64,000 bases of DNA from Byssovorax sp. (GCA_025362495.1 JANYGI010000161.1:1-64000); one strand, 5' to 3'. Positions 46,426-54,831 are shown, numbered from the stretch's first letter. The notes: generated from the letters alone by a model not told the origin. Translations and numbers: made by a program.

Positions 46426-47835
46426 ATGACGACCGACTCCAGTGCTTCTCCGCTCTCGGCCATCATCCTCGCCGCCGGTCAGGGTACGCGCATGAAGAGC
46501 GGCCGCCCCAAGGTGCTCCACGAGCTCTGCGGGAGGCCGATGATTCACTATGTCGTCGACGCCGCGCTGGCTGCAGGGGCGGCCGATGTGGTGGTCGTCG
46601 TCGGCCACGGGCGCGACGAGGTGACGGCGTACCTCGCGCGAGAGTTCGGCGCGCGGGTGCGGATCGCGGTGCAGGAGACCCAGCAGGGGACGGGGCACGC
46701 CGTGCGCTGCGCGCTGCCTTCGCTCGCGCCCGACATGGAGCGGGTGTTCCTGCTCTGCGGCGACACTCCGCTGCTCGGGGCCGCCGAGCTCACGCGCCTC
46801 CCGGCCGCGATGGGGACGAGCCCGCTCGCGATGCTCACCGTGCGCACCGTCGATCCCACGGGCTATGGCCGCATCCTCCGCGACTCGGACGGCCACGTCG
46901 TCGGCGTGCGCGAGCAGAAGGACGCCAGCGCGGACGAGCTATGCATCGACGAGGTCAACCCCGGCGTGTACCTCGCGCGCGTGCCCTTCCTGCGCGAGGC
47001 GGTGAGCGCGCTCCGCGCCGACAACGCCCAGAAAGAGCTCTATTTGACCGACGTGGTCGAGCTCGCGTCGCGCGGCGGCGGCGTCTGCTCGGTGGCGGCC
47101 GACGATCCGGCGTCGCTCGCGGGCATCAACGATCGCGCCCAGCTCTGCGCCGCCGAAGAGGTGCTCTACGTGCGCATCGCCGATCGCCACCGTCGCTCCG
47201 GCGTCACGGTGCGGGGCACGGCGCGCGTCGACGCTGGCGTGGTGATCGAGCCCGACGCGGTGATCGAGCACGCCGTCGTGCTGCGCGGGGCGACGCGGGT
47301 AGGCGCCGGCGCGCGGGTCGACGTCGGCTCGGTGCTCACCGACGTGCAGGTCGCTGCGGGAGCCAATCTGAAGCCTTATTCGATCGCGCAGAGCTCGACG
47401 ATCGGCGTCAATGCGCAGATCGGACCGTTCTCGCACCTGCGCCCCGAGAGCACGATCGAGGAGGACGCGCACGTCGGCAACTTCGTCGAGACCAAGCAGA
47501 CGATCGTGCGACGCGGCGCGAAGGCCAACCACCTCGCGTACCTCGGCGACGGCGACATCGGCGAGGGCGCGAACGTCGGCGCGGGGACGATCTTCTGCAA
47601 CTACGACGGCTTCAAGAAGCACCGCACCGAGATCGGCGCGGGCGCCTTCATCGGCAGCGACTCGCAGATCGTCGCGCCGGTGCGCATCGGCGTCGGCGCC
47701 TACGTGGCGACGGGGACGACCGTGACGCGCGACGTACCCGATGGAGCCCTGGCCATCGCGCGGACCAAGCAGGAAAACAAGGAGGGTTACGCCGACCGGC
47801 TCAAGGCCCGCTTGAAGGCCGCTTCGAAAAAGTGA
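46426..47835 (+). CDS. glmU: Bifunctional UDP-GlcNAc pyrophosphorylase / GlcN-1-P acetyltransferase
   Basis: A 469-residue GlmU, making UDP-N-acetylglucosamine in the cytoplasm for peptidoglycan and lipopolysaccharide. The N-terminal uridyltransferase has LAAGQGTRMKSGRPKVLHELCG and QGTGHAV, LLCGDTPLL and EVNPGVY. The C-terminal left-handed beta-helix shows hexapeptide repeats (IGVNAQIGPFSHLRPES) with VEIKKS-type active region FVETKQTIV, KANHLAYLGD, and NYDGFKKHRTEIG; the tail is Lys-rich. Length matches the family. It ends 3 bases before the palindromic element copy 2 and is divergent from the big lipoprotein gene. Confidence 0.95.
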   Translation: MTTDSSASPLSAIILAAGQGTRMKSGRPKVLHELCGRPMIHYVVDAALAAGAADVVVVVGHGRDEVTAYLAREFGARVRIAVQETQQGTGHAVRCALPSLAPDMERVFLLCGDTPLLGAAELTRLPAAMGTSPLAMLTVRTVDPTGYGRILRDSDGHVVGVREQKDASADELCIDEVNPGVYLARVPFLREAVSALRADNAQKELYLTDVVELASRGGGVCSVAADDPASLAGINDRAQLCAAEEVLYVRIADRHRRSGVTVRGTARVDAGVVIEPDAVIEHAVVLRGATRVGAGARVDVGSVLTDVQVAAGANLKPYSIAQSSTIGVNAQIGPFSHLRPESTIEEDAHVGNFVETKQTIVRRGAKANHLAYLGDGDIGEGANVGAGTIFCNYDGFKKHRTEIGAGAFIGSDSQIVAPVRIGVGAYVATGTTVTRDVPDGALAIARTKQENKEGYADRLKARLKAASKK

Positions 47836-47838
47836 GGG

Positions 47839-48005
47839 GACCGGAGGGGAAAATTTAACAGGGAGGCGAGGAGGTGGGGAGGTCGGAGGGATCGGAGAAC
47901 GAAGGCTCCGTTTGCGACTCCAGAGCGTCTTCGAGCTCCTCCTCCGACCACGAAAATCCGATCCGACCTCCCTGTCTCCTCGCCTCCCTGTGAAAATCTC
48001 CGGTC
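47839..48005. repeat. Dispersed palindromic element, copy 2, between convergent genes
   Basis: Perfect 16-bp arms ACAGGGAGGCGAGGAG (47858-47873) and complement (47976-47991), as in copy 1. Outer arms GACCGGAG (47839-47846) and CTCCGGTC (47998-48005) extend the inverted repeat. Further pairing inside (GGGAGGTCGGA with TCCGACCTCCC) makes a long imperfect stem around a ~70-base core that differs from copy 1. It separates the 3' ends of glmU and ribA. Confidence 0.75.
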
Positions 48006-48018
48006 CGAAATCCGGCGA

Positions 48019-48693
48019 TCACTCGATGGTCGCAGGGACCTCGACGGGGGCGATCGTCGGGAGCGAGTGGCCCATGCGGACGCGCTTCGCTTCGAGGTAC
48101 GGCGCGGAGTACTTGTTGTGGCCGACCAGCGAAGCGCGCTGGCTGTCGATGGTGATGCCGAGGGCGCGGAGAGAGCGCACCTTCTCGGGGTTGTTGGTGA
48201 GCAAACGGATCGACGTCACCCCGAGGTGATCCAGCATCGCCGCGGCGGCGCCGTACTCGCGCGCGTCGTCGGGGAGGCCGAGGATGCGGTTGGCGTCGAC
48301 GGTGTCAGTCCCCGTCGATTGCAGCTCGTACGCGCGGATCTTGTTGGTCAGGCCGATGCCTCGGCCTTCTTGCCGCAGGTAGAGCACGACGCCCTGACCG
48401 CGCCGCCCGATCTCGGCCTGCGCGGCCTCGAGCTGCTCGCGGCAATCGCACTTGAGCGAGCCGAAGACCTCGCTGGTGAGGCACTCCGAGTGGACGCGCA
48501 CCAGAACGTTGCTGGCGCCGCGGACATCGCCCATCACGAGGGCGACGTGGTCGGCGGAGAGGCCGAGCGCCGCGTCGGCGACCCCACCCCAGTGGAACAC
48601 CGACATCTGAAACGTGCCGTACTTGGTCGGAACGGGCGCCTGGGCGAGCACTTTGAGCTGAGGCCGGATCGCCGCCACGGGGGGGACGTGCAT
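48019..48693 (-). CDS. ribA: GTP cyclohydrolase II
   Basis: A 224-residue stand-alone RibA, opening GTP to start riboflavin synthesis. The zinc site is Cys-x-x-x...-Cys-x-Cys in CLTSEVFGSLKCDCREQL; QEGRGIGL, LGLPDDAREY and LLTNNPEKV are the standard motifs. There is no fused RibB domain. It starts at an ATG with AAGGAGAG upstream. The frame remains open upstream to 48867, but that lacks the conserved protein start. No FMN riboswitch consensus was found in the leader, though a perfect 8-bp hairpin is present (48771-48807). Confidence 0.93.
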   Translation of the reverse strand: MHVPPVAAIRPQLKVLAQAPVPTKYGTFQMSVFHWGGVADAALGLSADHVALVMGDVRGASNVLVRVHSECLTSEVFGSLKCDCREQLEAAQAEIGRRGQGVVLYLRQEGRGIGLTNKIRAYELQSTGTDTVDANRILGLPDDAREYGAAAAMLDHLGVTSIRLLTNNPEKVRSLRALGITIDSQRASLVGHNKYSAPYLEAKRVRMGHSLPTIAPVEVPATIE

Positions 48694-48770
48694 CTCGCTC
48701 TCCTTGTTTGTCAGGTGGTAGAACCTTCCGCCGGCAGCGAGCCGACGGGAGGGGCTTTCCGGGGGCTCCT

Positions 48771-48807
48771 CGAACGAAGAGAGTGTCCGGTGAACCTGGT
48801 TCGTTCG
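48771..48807 (-). promoter_or_regulatory. Hairpin in the ribA leader
   Basis: CGAACGAA (48771-48778) pairs perfectly with TTCGTTCG (48800-48807) about 80 bases before the ribA ATG. It may be an operator, leader hairpin or chance. The surrounding 48694-48953 contains no gene I can support and no FMN-riboswitch consensus. Confidence 0.3.
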
Positions 48808-48953
48808 CTCGGGGGCGGACGAGCCAGACGTGATCCAACCCGTAGCGTAAGGCGTGGGCCTCGACAAGGTCGCGCCGCGTTCCTGCTTGCTCTGCTTTCC
48901 CCCGGAGGCGCGGGTTGCGTCGTGATCGCCGGCGCAGAGCGCGAGCCCACGAG

Positions 48954-49174
48954 CTACCGGGTCGGGACGTATTTCTCGAGGAACTCGACGGCGCGACGAT
49001 CGGCGTCGATGCGGTTCTCCGTCCGCGCAAACGACTGCCCCTCGTCGGCGTACACCTTGATGTCCACGACCGCGCCGCGCTTCTTCAGCGCGTCGGCGAC
49101 CTGGATCGACTCGTCGGGGTGCAGTCGAGGAGCGCGAGAGAAGCGGTGATCAGCAGCCCTGACGTGAAGCGCAT
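48954..49174 (-). pseudogene. S9-type peptidase remnant: signal peptide fused to C-terminal tail
   Basis: From an ATG at 49174 the strand encodes a normal signal-peptide start (MRFTSGLLITASLALLDC). It soon runs out of frame to a stop (ending SPTR). A second frame overlapping it gives HPDESIQVADALKKRG, VVDIKVYADEGQSF and RRAVEFLEKYVPTR, the final ~55 residues of prolyl-oligopeptidase/alpha-beta-hydrolase proteins. The expected catalytic His in DEGHSF is Gln. I read this as one gene that lost its middle by deletion and was frameshifted, leaving its two ends. Confidence 0.65.
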
Positions 49175-49219
49175 GGCGCTTGTACGTGGGGCATCCGGGC
49201 TTGACCAGGGCTGCCGGCG

Positions 49220-49726
49220 TCAGCCGATCTCGCGCGCGTGATCGGCGAGCATCCCCGCGACGCGCTGGAGATCGAAGGGCCACGCGTAGCGGAGCGTGAC
49301 GGCCGGGTAGGCGGCGCGCAGCTCGGCGAGGATCGCCGGGATCTCCACCTCGGAGTGGACGCCGCCCGGCGTGAGCATCGAGGGGATCACGGTGATCGAC
49401 GTCGCGCCGTGAGCGATGGCGTCGGCCACGGCGACCTCGATCGAAGGCCCGCAGAACTCGTTGTAGGCGACGAAGAGCGGCGCGCCTCCGAGCTTCGCGC
49501 GCAGCGCCTCGGCGAGGGCGAGGAGGCCTTCGCGATAAGGATCGTTCTCGGCGTTGCGCGGCCAGTCCCGGATCTTCGCGTCGAGCTCGCGCTCTTCGTC
49601 GCCCATCGCGCCAGAGGTCGCCTGGCGCCGACCCTCGAGGGCCTTGAGGCGCGACACGAGGTCACGCGGGAAATCCTTCGGCGGAGCGCCGTGGCCGACG
49701 AGGAGGACGGCGTGGGAAGCGAGCAT
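49220..49726 (-). CDS. CbiX/SirB-type chelatase
   Basis: A 168-residue protein of the class II chelatase family that inserts Co or Fe into sirohydrochlorin. Metal-ligand His5/His12 in SHAVLLVGHGAPP and a His in TPGGVHSEVEIP are in the expected places. FVAYNEFCGPSI and VIPSMLTPGG match the family. The single-domain size fits CbiX-small and SirB. Which metal it uses cannot be decided; no other cobalamin or siroheme genes are near. The DHA2 efflux-pump gene lies 13 bases upstream on the same strand, so they are co-transcribed. Confidence 0.8.
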   Translation of the reverse strand: MLASHAVLLVGHGAPPKDFPRDLVSRLKALEGRRQATSGAMGDEERELDAKIRDWPRNAENDPYREGLLALAEALRAKLGGAPLFVAYNEFCGPSIEVAVADAIAHGATSITVIPSMLTPGGVHSEVEIPAILAELRAAYPAVTLRYAWPFDLQRVAGMLADHAREIG

Positions 49727-49739
49727 GCGAGAGAGCCTT

Positions 49740-51215
49740 TCAGTGCCCGAGATCGACGCTGTCCGTGGGGACCGGCGCCCTGGCGTGCGTGGGGATGTGC
49801 GGGAACCAGAGGCTCGCCGCGAAGGCGACGAGGCCCATGCCGGCGATGATCCAGAACACGGTACCGAGGCCGCGCGAGAGGGCGTCGCCGAGGCGCGCGA
49901 AGAGCTCGGGCGAGAGCGACGCGGCGCCCTCGCGGCTGAGCACGCGGCTCGCGGCGTCCTCGGGGATCGACGCGTCGGCCATCAGGCTGGCGTTGATCAC
50001 GCCGCCCATCACGCCGACGGCGAGCGTGCCGCCGATGGTGCGGAAGAACATGGTGCTCGCCGTGGCGATGCCGCGCTGCTCCCACGTGACGCTGGTCTGC
50101 ACGGCGATGAGGAGCGCGGTGTTCGCGAAGCCCATGCCCACGCCGAACGCGCCGGTGATCACCCGGAGGCCGCCCAGCCCGTGCGTCTGGCCGAAGAGCG
50201 CGAGGGCGAGCCCCGCCGCGGCGGTGCAGCCGAGGCCGGAGCGGATCAGCGGGCGAAAGCCGAGCTTCGGGATCAGGCGGCCGGCGACGGCGCTGGCGAC
50301 AGGCCAGGTGATCACCATCGGGGTGATCGCCGTGCCAGCCTGCGTGGGCGTGCCATGGAGGACGCCTTGCACGAAGAGCGGAACGTAGGTGAGCGTGGCG
50401 ATCATCGCGCCGCCGATCACCGCGCCGGTGAGGCTCGACACGGCCATGACCGGGCGCGCGAAGAGCGGCAACGGCACCACCGGCTCCTTCGCGGTGCGCT
50501 CGACCGCGAGGAAGCCGACGAGCAGCGCGAGGGCGATCGCGCCGCAGAGCAACGTGGTCTGCGCGCCGAGCCGGCTCGCCGCGAGGAGGAGCGCGACGAC
50601 GGCCCCCGCGAGGAGCCCTGCGCCCAGGAAATCGAGGGTGTGGACCTTCTTTTCGACGCGCTCGTGGAGCTGGGTGACGATGAGCAGAATGCCCGCGAGG
50701 CCGAACGGAAGGTTGATGTAGAACACCCACCGCCACGAGAGGTGATGCACGAGCAGCCCGCCGATCATCGGCCCGGTGAGCCCGAAGATGCCCCACGCCG
50801 CGCCGAAGACGCCCTGCATCTTCGCGCGCTCTTCGAGATCGAAGATGTCGCCCACGACGGTGATGGCCATCGGCTGCATCGAGCCCGCGCCGAGCCCCTG
50901 GATGGCGCGAAAGACGATGAGCTGCCCCATCGACGTGGCCGCGCCGCTCGCCGCGGATCCGAAGAGGAACATCGCGATGCCGAAGAGCAAGATCGGCTTG
51001 CGCCCGTAGATGTCCGCGAGCTTGCCGTAGATCGGGACGGTGACCGACGAGGCGAGCAGGTACGCGCCCGTGACCCAGGCGTAATAGTGGATCCCGCCGA
51101 GATCGCCGATGACGGTGGGCATCGCGGTGGAGACGACGGTCCCTTCGAGGGCGCCCATCGCCAGCGCGAGGATCAGGCCGACGACGGTGAGCGCGCGGTT
51201 GGTGCGGCGAGGCAT
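49740..51215 (-). CDS. DHA2-family MFS drug/metabolite efflux transporter (EmrB/QacA-like)
   Basis: A 491-residue exporter with about 14 predicted membrane helices. Family motifs: LEGTVVSTAMPTVIGDLGG after helix 1 (motif D1), GKLADIYGRKPILL (motif A), FRAIQGLGAGSMQPM (motif B), and WGIFGLTGPMIGGLLVHH (motif C, antiporter). It drives export of a drug-like compound or metabolite by proton antiport. The start used gives MPRRTNRAL; a longer frame exists upstream. It precedes the CbiX gene by 13 bases; joint function is not obvious. Confidence 0.9.
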   Translation of the reverse strand: MPRRTNRALTVVGLILALAMGALEGTVVSTAMPTVIGDLGGIHYYAWVTGAYLLASSVTVPIYGKLADIYGRKPILLFGIAMFLFGSAASGAATSMGQLIVFRAIQGLGAGSMQPMAITVVGDIFDLEERAKMQGVFGAAWGIFGLTGPMIGGLLVHHLSWRWVFYINLPFGLAGILLIVTQLHERVEKKVHTLDFLGAGLLAGAVVALLLAASRLGAQTTLLCGAIALALLVGFLAVERTAKEPVVPLPLFARPVMAVSSLTGAVIGGAMIATLTYVPLFVQGVLHGTPTQAGTAITPMVITWPVASAVAGRLIPKLGFRPLIRSGLGCTAAAGLALALFGQTHGLGGLRVITGAFGVGMGFANTALLIAVQTSVTWEQRGIATASTMFFRTIGGTLAVGVMGGVINASLMADASIPEDAASRVLSREGAASLSPELFARLGDALSRGLGTVFWIIAGMGLVAFAASLWFPHIPTHARAPVPTDSVDLGH

Positions 51216-51318
51216 TGAGCCCCGGGATGTGGTGCAGGATCGGCGCGCTGGCAACCGGCCTCGGCGAGGGACGGGACGCCCCATGGCGGTGGCAGCCGGA
51301 GCGCCCCCTCGCTCCCAA

Positions 51319-51813
51319 TCAGCCGGTGGGCTTGCTGGCCAGCTTCGCGGCCTTGTTCCTGGTGCGCGTCTTCACGGCCTTGTCGGCGGCCTGCTGCTTG
51401 TAGCGAATCGACTTCTCGAACGGCGCGAGGATCGCCTGGTTCCGGCTTCGCTTCGCGGTCGACTTCACCGCGTCGACGATCTGGCTCAGCGCCTGCTCGC
51501 GCTCGTTCTCGTAGGTCGTCTCCGTCTCGGCGAGGACCTCGGCCATCTTGAGGAGAGCCGCGCTGTTCAGGCGAAGCTTGGTGAGCTTCTCCGTGCTGTC
51601 GAGGAAGCGCTGGTAGGCGTGCGCCGCCACGCCGGCCTCGGTCCCGTTGTTCTTCACGGCACCGGCGAGCTCGTGAATGACATCGTCGATCCCCGGCTGA
51701 TCGCGGCGCATTCCGCGGAGCGCGCCGGGGGGTTGATCGATGAGAATGGTGGCAATCGCGGTCAGGTCGAACGAGAGCGGTCCAGTGTAGGGCTGGCCAG
51801 TACCGGTGGTCAT
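51319..51813 (-). CDS. Hypothetical helical protein
   Basis: A 164-residue cytoplasmic protein from an ATG with a strong GGAGGAAA site (the upstream open frame is discarded for this reason). It is helical (FDLTAIATILIDQPPGALRGM, ALLKMAEVLAETETTYENEREQ) and ends in a very basic tail (KQQAADKAVKTRTRNKAAKLASK). Basic tails suggest nucleic-acid or membrane contact. No family recognised. It stands alone between the DHA2 transporter gene and the repeat-coded region. Confidence 0.6.
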   Translation of the reverse strand: MTTGTGQPYTGPLSFDLTAIATILIDQPPGALRGMRRDQPGIDDVIHELAGAVKNNGTEAGVAAHAYQRFLDSTEKLTKLRLNSAALLKMAEVLAETETTYENEREQALSQIVDAVKSTAKRSRNQAILAPFEKSIRYKQQAADKAVKTRTRNKAAKLASKPTG

Positions 51814-51937
51814 GGTTTCCTCCGTGATGGGGATGCGGCGGCGGTCTTCACCGTCGCTCGGGGTATTCGACGGACCCTCGGCCGAATTCTTCGAGGTGAT
51901 TGTTGAAAAAAATTCAGCGTTCGGGTGGGGGCTGCGC

Positions 51938-52190
51938 CTACATGAATGCCTGGAGTCGGGGCCCATTGCAGTCGAGGAGGTCGGCGAAGTACTCGACTGC
52001 ATCGGGGGAGGGATCGAGTGCGTCGGCGAGGCAGTCGAGCGCGTCGAGGATGCCGTCGAGCGCGTCGGCGAGGCCGTCGAGTCGGTCGACGAAGCCGTGG
52101 TGTGCCTCGGCGAGGCCGTGGAGCACCTCGGCGATGCACTCGACGACGTTGCCGAGGCCGTCGACTGGCGGAGGGAAGGGATCGTGTGGA
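51938..52190. other. Low-complexity region encoding amphipathic heptads on both strands
   Basis: The DNA repeats GTCGAGGC/GTCGACGA-type units about every 21 bases. The minus strand reads DGLADALDGILDALDCLADAL... from about 52200 to a stop at 51938. The plus strand reads VGEAVERVEDAVERVGEAV in an open frame from 51806 to 52534. Both would form an amphipathic coiled coil, and both lack a clear ribosome site; the minus-strand version has a plausible GTG at 52126 (62 residues). At most one is likely real. The stretch 51814-52223 otherwise holds no gene. Confidence 0.45.
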
Positions 52191-52223
52191 TCGCGGAGGG
52201 CGAGAGGACCCGAGCCGGAGCGT

Positions 52224-53180
52224 TCAGGGTGCCGAGCGCGCGATCAGGCCGAGGATGGCCTCAAGGTCGGCTCGCAGGCTGGCCGGCGCGAGGTCTTCGA
52301 GGACGATCACCCGCGAGCGCAGGGCGTCGTGGATGTTCGCGAAAAAATTCGAGTCCCACGATCGCGCGCCGAGCAGCGGCTTCCCGAGCAGGATCACGCG
52401 GCGTCCGTCGGCGAGCGCGGGGATGTCCCGCGGGGACCCTTCCACCGGGATCCATGAGCCGAGATCGGGCTGGAGGCTGGTCGAGGTGCGGAGACCTGTC
52501 CAGCTGTCGAAGCGGAAGCGCTGGTGATCGGTGAGGAGCTCTTCGTGCCGTGCTTCGCCGGTGGCGACGGCGATCACCGCGGGATCGGGGGCCTCGGCGG
52601 AGAGTCGACCTTCGCCGATCAGCGCGCCTTGCAGCAGCGTGAAGAGATGGGCATTGGTCGCCACGGCCTCGAGTCGGACGCGGAAGCCGCGGGCGTGCAC
52701 GGGCGCGAGGACGAGCAGCTCCAGATCATCGACGAAGCCGAGCACGGCGCTCGTGAACGTCTCGCCCGAAGACGCGAGCGCCTCGATGAGCCGAGGGAGC
52801 TTGCGCGCCGCCACGCGCAGCGCGGCGCTGCGGCAGAGGTGGGCCATCGCGGCCTGGTCGAACATGGCCATTGCGGCCTGGTCGCGCGGAGGCGGGGCTG
52901 CGGCGGCGGCCTGGAAGCGCTGGAGAATCGCCAGGCCACCGACGGCGGGATCGGCGCCCCACTCGACCAGCGTTCCACAGCTGATCGCGGCGCAGGCGGC
53001 GGCGTGCGCGCCGAGCGCGGGGAGCTCGGCCACGAGCGCTTCGACGATCTCGCGGAGGCCGTGGGCGTCGCTGCGACGGGCCGCCGCGAAGAGGGCGCGG
53101 ACGGCGGGATCGTCGAAGGGGCTTTGGCCCGGCGAAAGACGATGGAAGACGGCGATCGCGGCGGTGACTTCGGCGGTCAT
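52224..53180 (-). CDS. Hypothetical protein, possible signalling or immunity-type protein
   Basis: A 318-residue cytoplasmic protein starting at an ATG giving MTAEVTAAIAVFHRL; the frame continues upstream into a divergent gene and is ignored. It is Ala/Leu-rich and helical to about 170, then alternates strands and helices (FVDDLELLVLAPVHARGFRVRLEAV, SWIPVEGSPRDIPALADGRRVILLGKPLLG). There are no recognised motifs, no signal peptide and no membrane helix. It is divergent from the small partner gene of the HNH nuclease with ~160 bases between, so the three could share a promoter region. Confidence 0.6.
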   Translation of the reverse strand: MTAEVTAAIAVFHRLSPGQSPFDDPAVRALFAAARRSDAHGLREIVEALVAELPALGAHAAACAAISCGTLVEWGADPAVGGLAILQRFQAAAAAPPPRDQAAMAMFDQAAMAHLCRSAALRVAARKLPRLIEALASSGETFTSAVLGFVDDLELLVLAPVHARGFRVRLEAVATNAHLFTLLQGALIGEGRLSAEAPDPAVIAVATGEARHEELLTDHQRFRFDSWTGLRTSTSLQPDLGSWIPVEGSPRDIPALADGRRVILLGKPLLGARSWDSNFFANIHDALRSRVIVLEDLAPASLRADLEAILGLIARSAP

Positions 53181-53340
53181 CGAGTGGGCTCCAGGCGCGG
53201 CGTGGAGGCTGGAGGGTAGGGCGAACGCGGCCGATCCTGCACGTCCAATCCCGCTGGGTCCGGCGCGCGTGGCTCTCGCGCCGATGGAGCCGCGTGCTAC
53301 CGTCAGGGCGCTCGAAGCGCTGCCCGATCGGAGATTTCCC

Positions 53341-53697
53341 ATGTCCGCCATCACCCTCGATCTGCCGGACGACCTCGTGGAGCGGTTGCGCGCCGCGGCC
53401 GATCGGCTGCCACGTATCCTCGAGCTGGGCCTCCGCGAGCTCGATGCCTCGTCCCAGAGCGGCTTCTCCTCGACATCCAACGTGCTCGAGTTCCTCGCCG
53501 GTCTGCCGAGCCCCGAGGAGATCCTGGCATTCCGGCCCTCTCCGCTTCTCCGCGATCGGGTGAGCGCGCTGCTCGAGAAGAACCGCACGACGGGGCTCGC
53601 GGCGGATGAAGAGGAGGAGTGGCAGCGCTACCAGTACCTCGAGCACCTGGTCCGCATCGCGAAGGCGAAGGCCGCGCTCAAGCTCCAGGCACCGTGA
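53341..53697 (+). CDS. Small partner protein of the HNH nuclease
   Basis: A 118-residue acidic, helix-rich protein from an ATG with CGGAGA in front. It opens SAITLDLPDDLVERL, a ribbon-helix-helix-like or antitoxin-like pattern. FLAGLPSPEEILAFRPSPLLRDRVSALLEKN and EEEEWQRYQYLEHLVRIAKAKA are typical of small proteins encoded beside HNH nucleases. Its last codon overlaps the next gene (GTGA), a 4-base overlap typical of coupled two-gene modules. Whether it is an antitoxin or a DNA-targeting partner is unknown. Confidence 0.75.
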   Translation: MSAITLDLPDDLVERLRAAADRLPRILELGLRELDASSQSGFSSTSNVLEFLAGLPSPEEILAFRPSPLLRDRVSALLEKNRTTGLAADEEEEWQRYQYLEHLVRIAKAKAALKLQAP

Positions 53698-54122
53698 GCC
53701 GCGTTTCCGCGGCGTTGAGACGAGCGGTCCACGAGCGAGCCGGCGGCGCTTGCGAGTGCTGCCTGCTGCCGGAAGAGCTGGCGTTCGCGGCGCACGAGGT
53801 CGATCACGTCGTCGCTCAGAAGCACGGCGGCGCGACCGAGGCCGAGAATCTGGCGCTGTCGTGTACCCTTTGCAACAAGCACAAAGGGAGCGATCTGGCA
53901 TCCATCGATCCCGAGACAGGCGCTCTCACTCCGCTCTATCACCCGCGCCGGGAGCGCTGGTGGGAGCACTTCCAGATTGACGCGGGGAAGCTCGTCCCGC
54001 TCACGCCGGTGGAGCGAGTCACCGTGCGGCTCTTGCCGTTGAATCACCCGGATCGCGCTGTGGAGAGGGAGCTGTTGATTTCTGCGGGGTTGATCCGGCC
54101 GCCGTTGGCGTCTGCTGGATGA
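53694..54122 (+). CDS. HNH endonuclease
   Basis: A 142-residue nuclease with a beta-beta-alpha metal site: Asp37-His38 in EVDHVVAQKHGG, Asn52 in ENLAL, and a zinc-binding Cys set (Cys20, Cys22, Cys23; Cys57 and Cys60 in CTLCNKHKGSDLAS) with His63 completing HNH. The GTG start overlaps the partner gene by four bases. A helical C-terminus follows (VERELLISAGLIRP). It would cut DNA; target and role (defence, toxin-like, or mobile) are not shown. Confidence 0.85.
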   Translation: MSRVSAALRRAVHERAGGACECCLLPEELAFAAHEVDHVVAQKHGGATEAENLALSCTLCNKHKGSDLASIDPETGALTPLYHPRRERWWEHFQIDAGKLVPLTPVERVTVRLLPLNHPDRAVERELLISAGLIRPPLASAG

Positions 54123-54231
54123 GCGGACGGGATCGGCCCGAGCACCGGTGACCACGCGCGCGAGGTGGTTCGGCCGCGCAGGTTTGGTGGTAGGCTCCGG
54201 CCTCGCCGCCCTCCGCCGCCCGAGCCTCGAA

Positions 54232-54498
54232 ATGACTCTCCCCGCCCTCTCCCCCGCCGAGCACGCCCTCCTCCGCGAAGTCCACGTCTCCGACGAAGAT
54301 CACGGCGGCCTCGACGGCGCCGAGCTCACCACGGACGAGTACGAGGCCATGGAGCGGCTGTGCGAGCTCGGCCTTGTCGAGGCGCTCGGCGAGTTCGGCG
54401 AGGCGCCGGACGGCGAGGAAGACGAGCGCGAGATGGGGGAGAGCGTGGTGGTCTATCGCATCACGGGCGGCGGCGTGGCGGCGCTCGCGGTCGACTGA
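54232..54498 (+). CDS. Small acidic hypothetical protein
   Basis: An 88-residue protein beginning MTLPALSPAEHALLREV, then acidic stretches (DEDHGG, TTDEYEAMERLCELGLVEAL, EEDEREMGES) and an end GGGVAALAVD. The frame is open upstream to a GTG-type start at 54148. No family recognised. It lies ~110 bases downstream of the HNH gene, and a perfect stem (54505-54519) follows its stop. Confidence 0.55.
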   Translation: MTLPALSPAEHALLREVHVSDEDHGGLDGAELTTDEYEAMERLCELGLVEALGEFGEAPDGEEDEREMGESVVVYRITGGGVAALAVD

Positions 54499-54831
54499 GG
54501 CTGCGCCCCGGCGCGGGGCCTCTCCGGCCTCCGTGGCGGAGAGAGTTGATGCTGGCCCGGTCGGCGACGTTCGCGTTCCCGTGAATCGCGAGCCACGTTG
54601 ACGGTCTCCACGACGGGGCCACCGTGGGGCTTCGAGCGTCTCGAGCAGGGTACGCCCCGGGCCATGCCGACCGTCGATGCGGTGTATCGGTCAGGTCGAT
54701 TCGCCATCCGACGGGAGATGTCTAACTTCCGGCTTCCCCGCACCGAACGAGCCCTTCGCCGGGCGCGCGGCGCGGCGGCGCACCGGGGCAAACAGCTCCG
54801 CAAATAGACACTCTCGACCCAGGGATCACCC
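54499..54831. other. Gene-free stretch with terminator-like hairpin
   Basis: A perfect stem GCCCCG-GCG-CGGGGC at 54505-54519 lies 7 bases after a stop codon and can end transcription of the upstream small genes. A second stem CTCTCCG/CGGAGAG follows at about 54520-54544. A short open frame (54598-54807) is not convincing. The rest shows no gene. Confidence 0.45.

Noticed and set aside
48694-48950. Protein-like minus-strand frame upstream of ribA (RRDLVEAHALRYGLDHVWLV)
   Set aside because: No ribosome site, start or homologue recognised; may be chance or a relic.
54598-54807. 69-residue frame beginning with TTG
   Set aside because: No ribosome site and basic low-information sequence.
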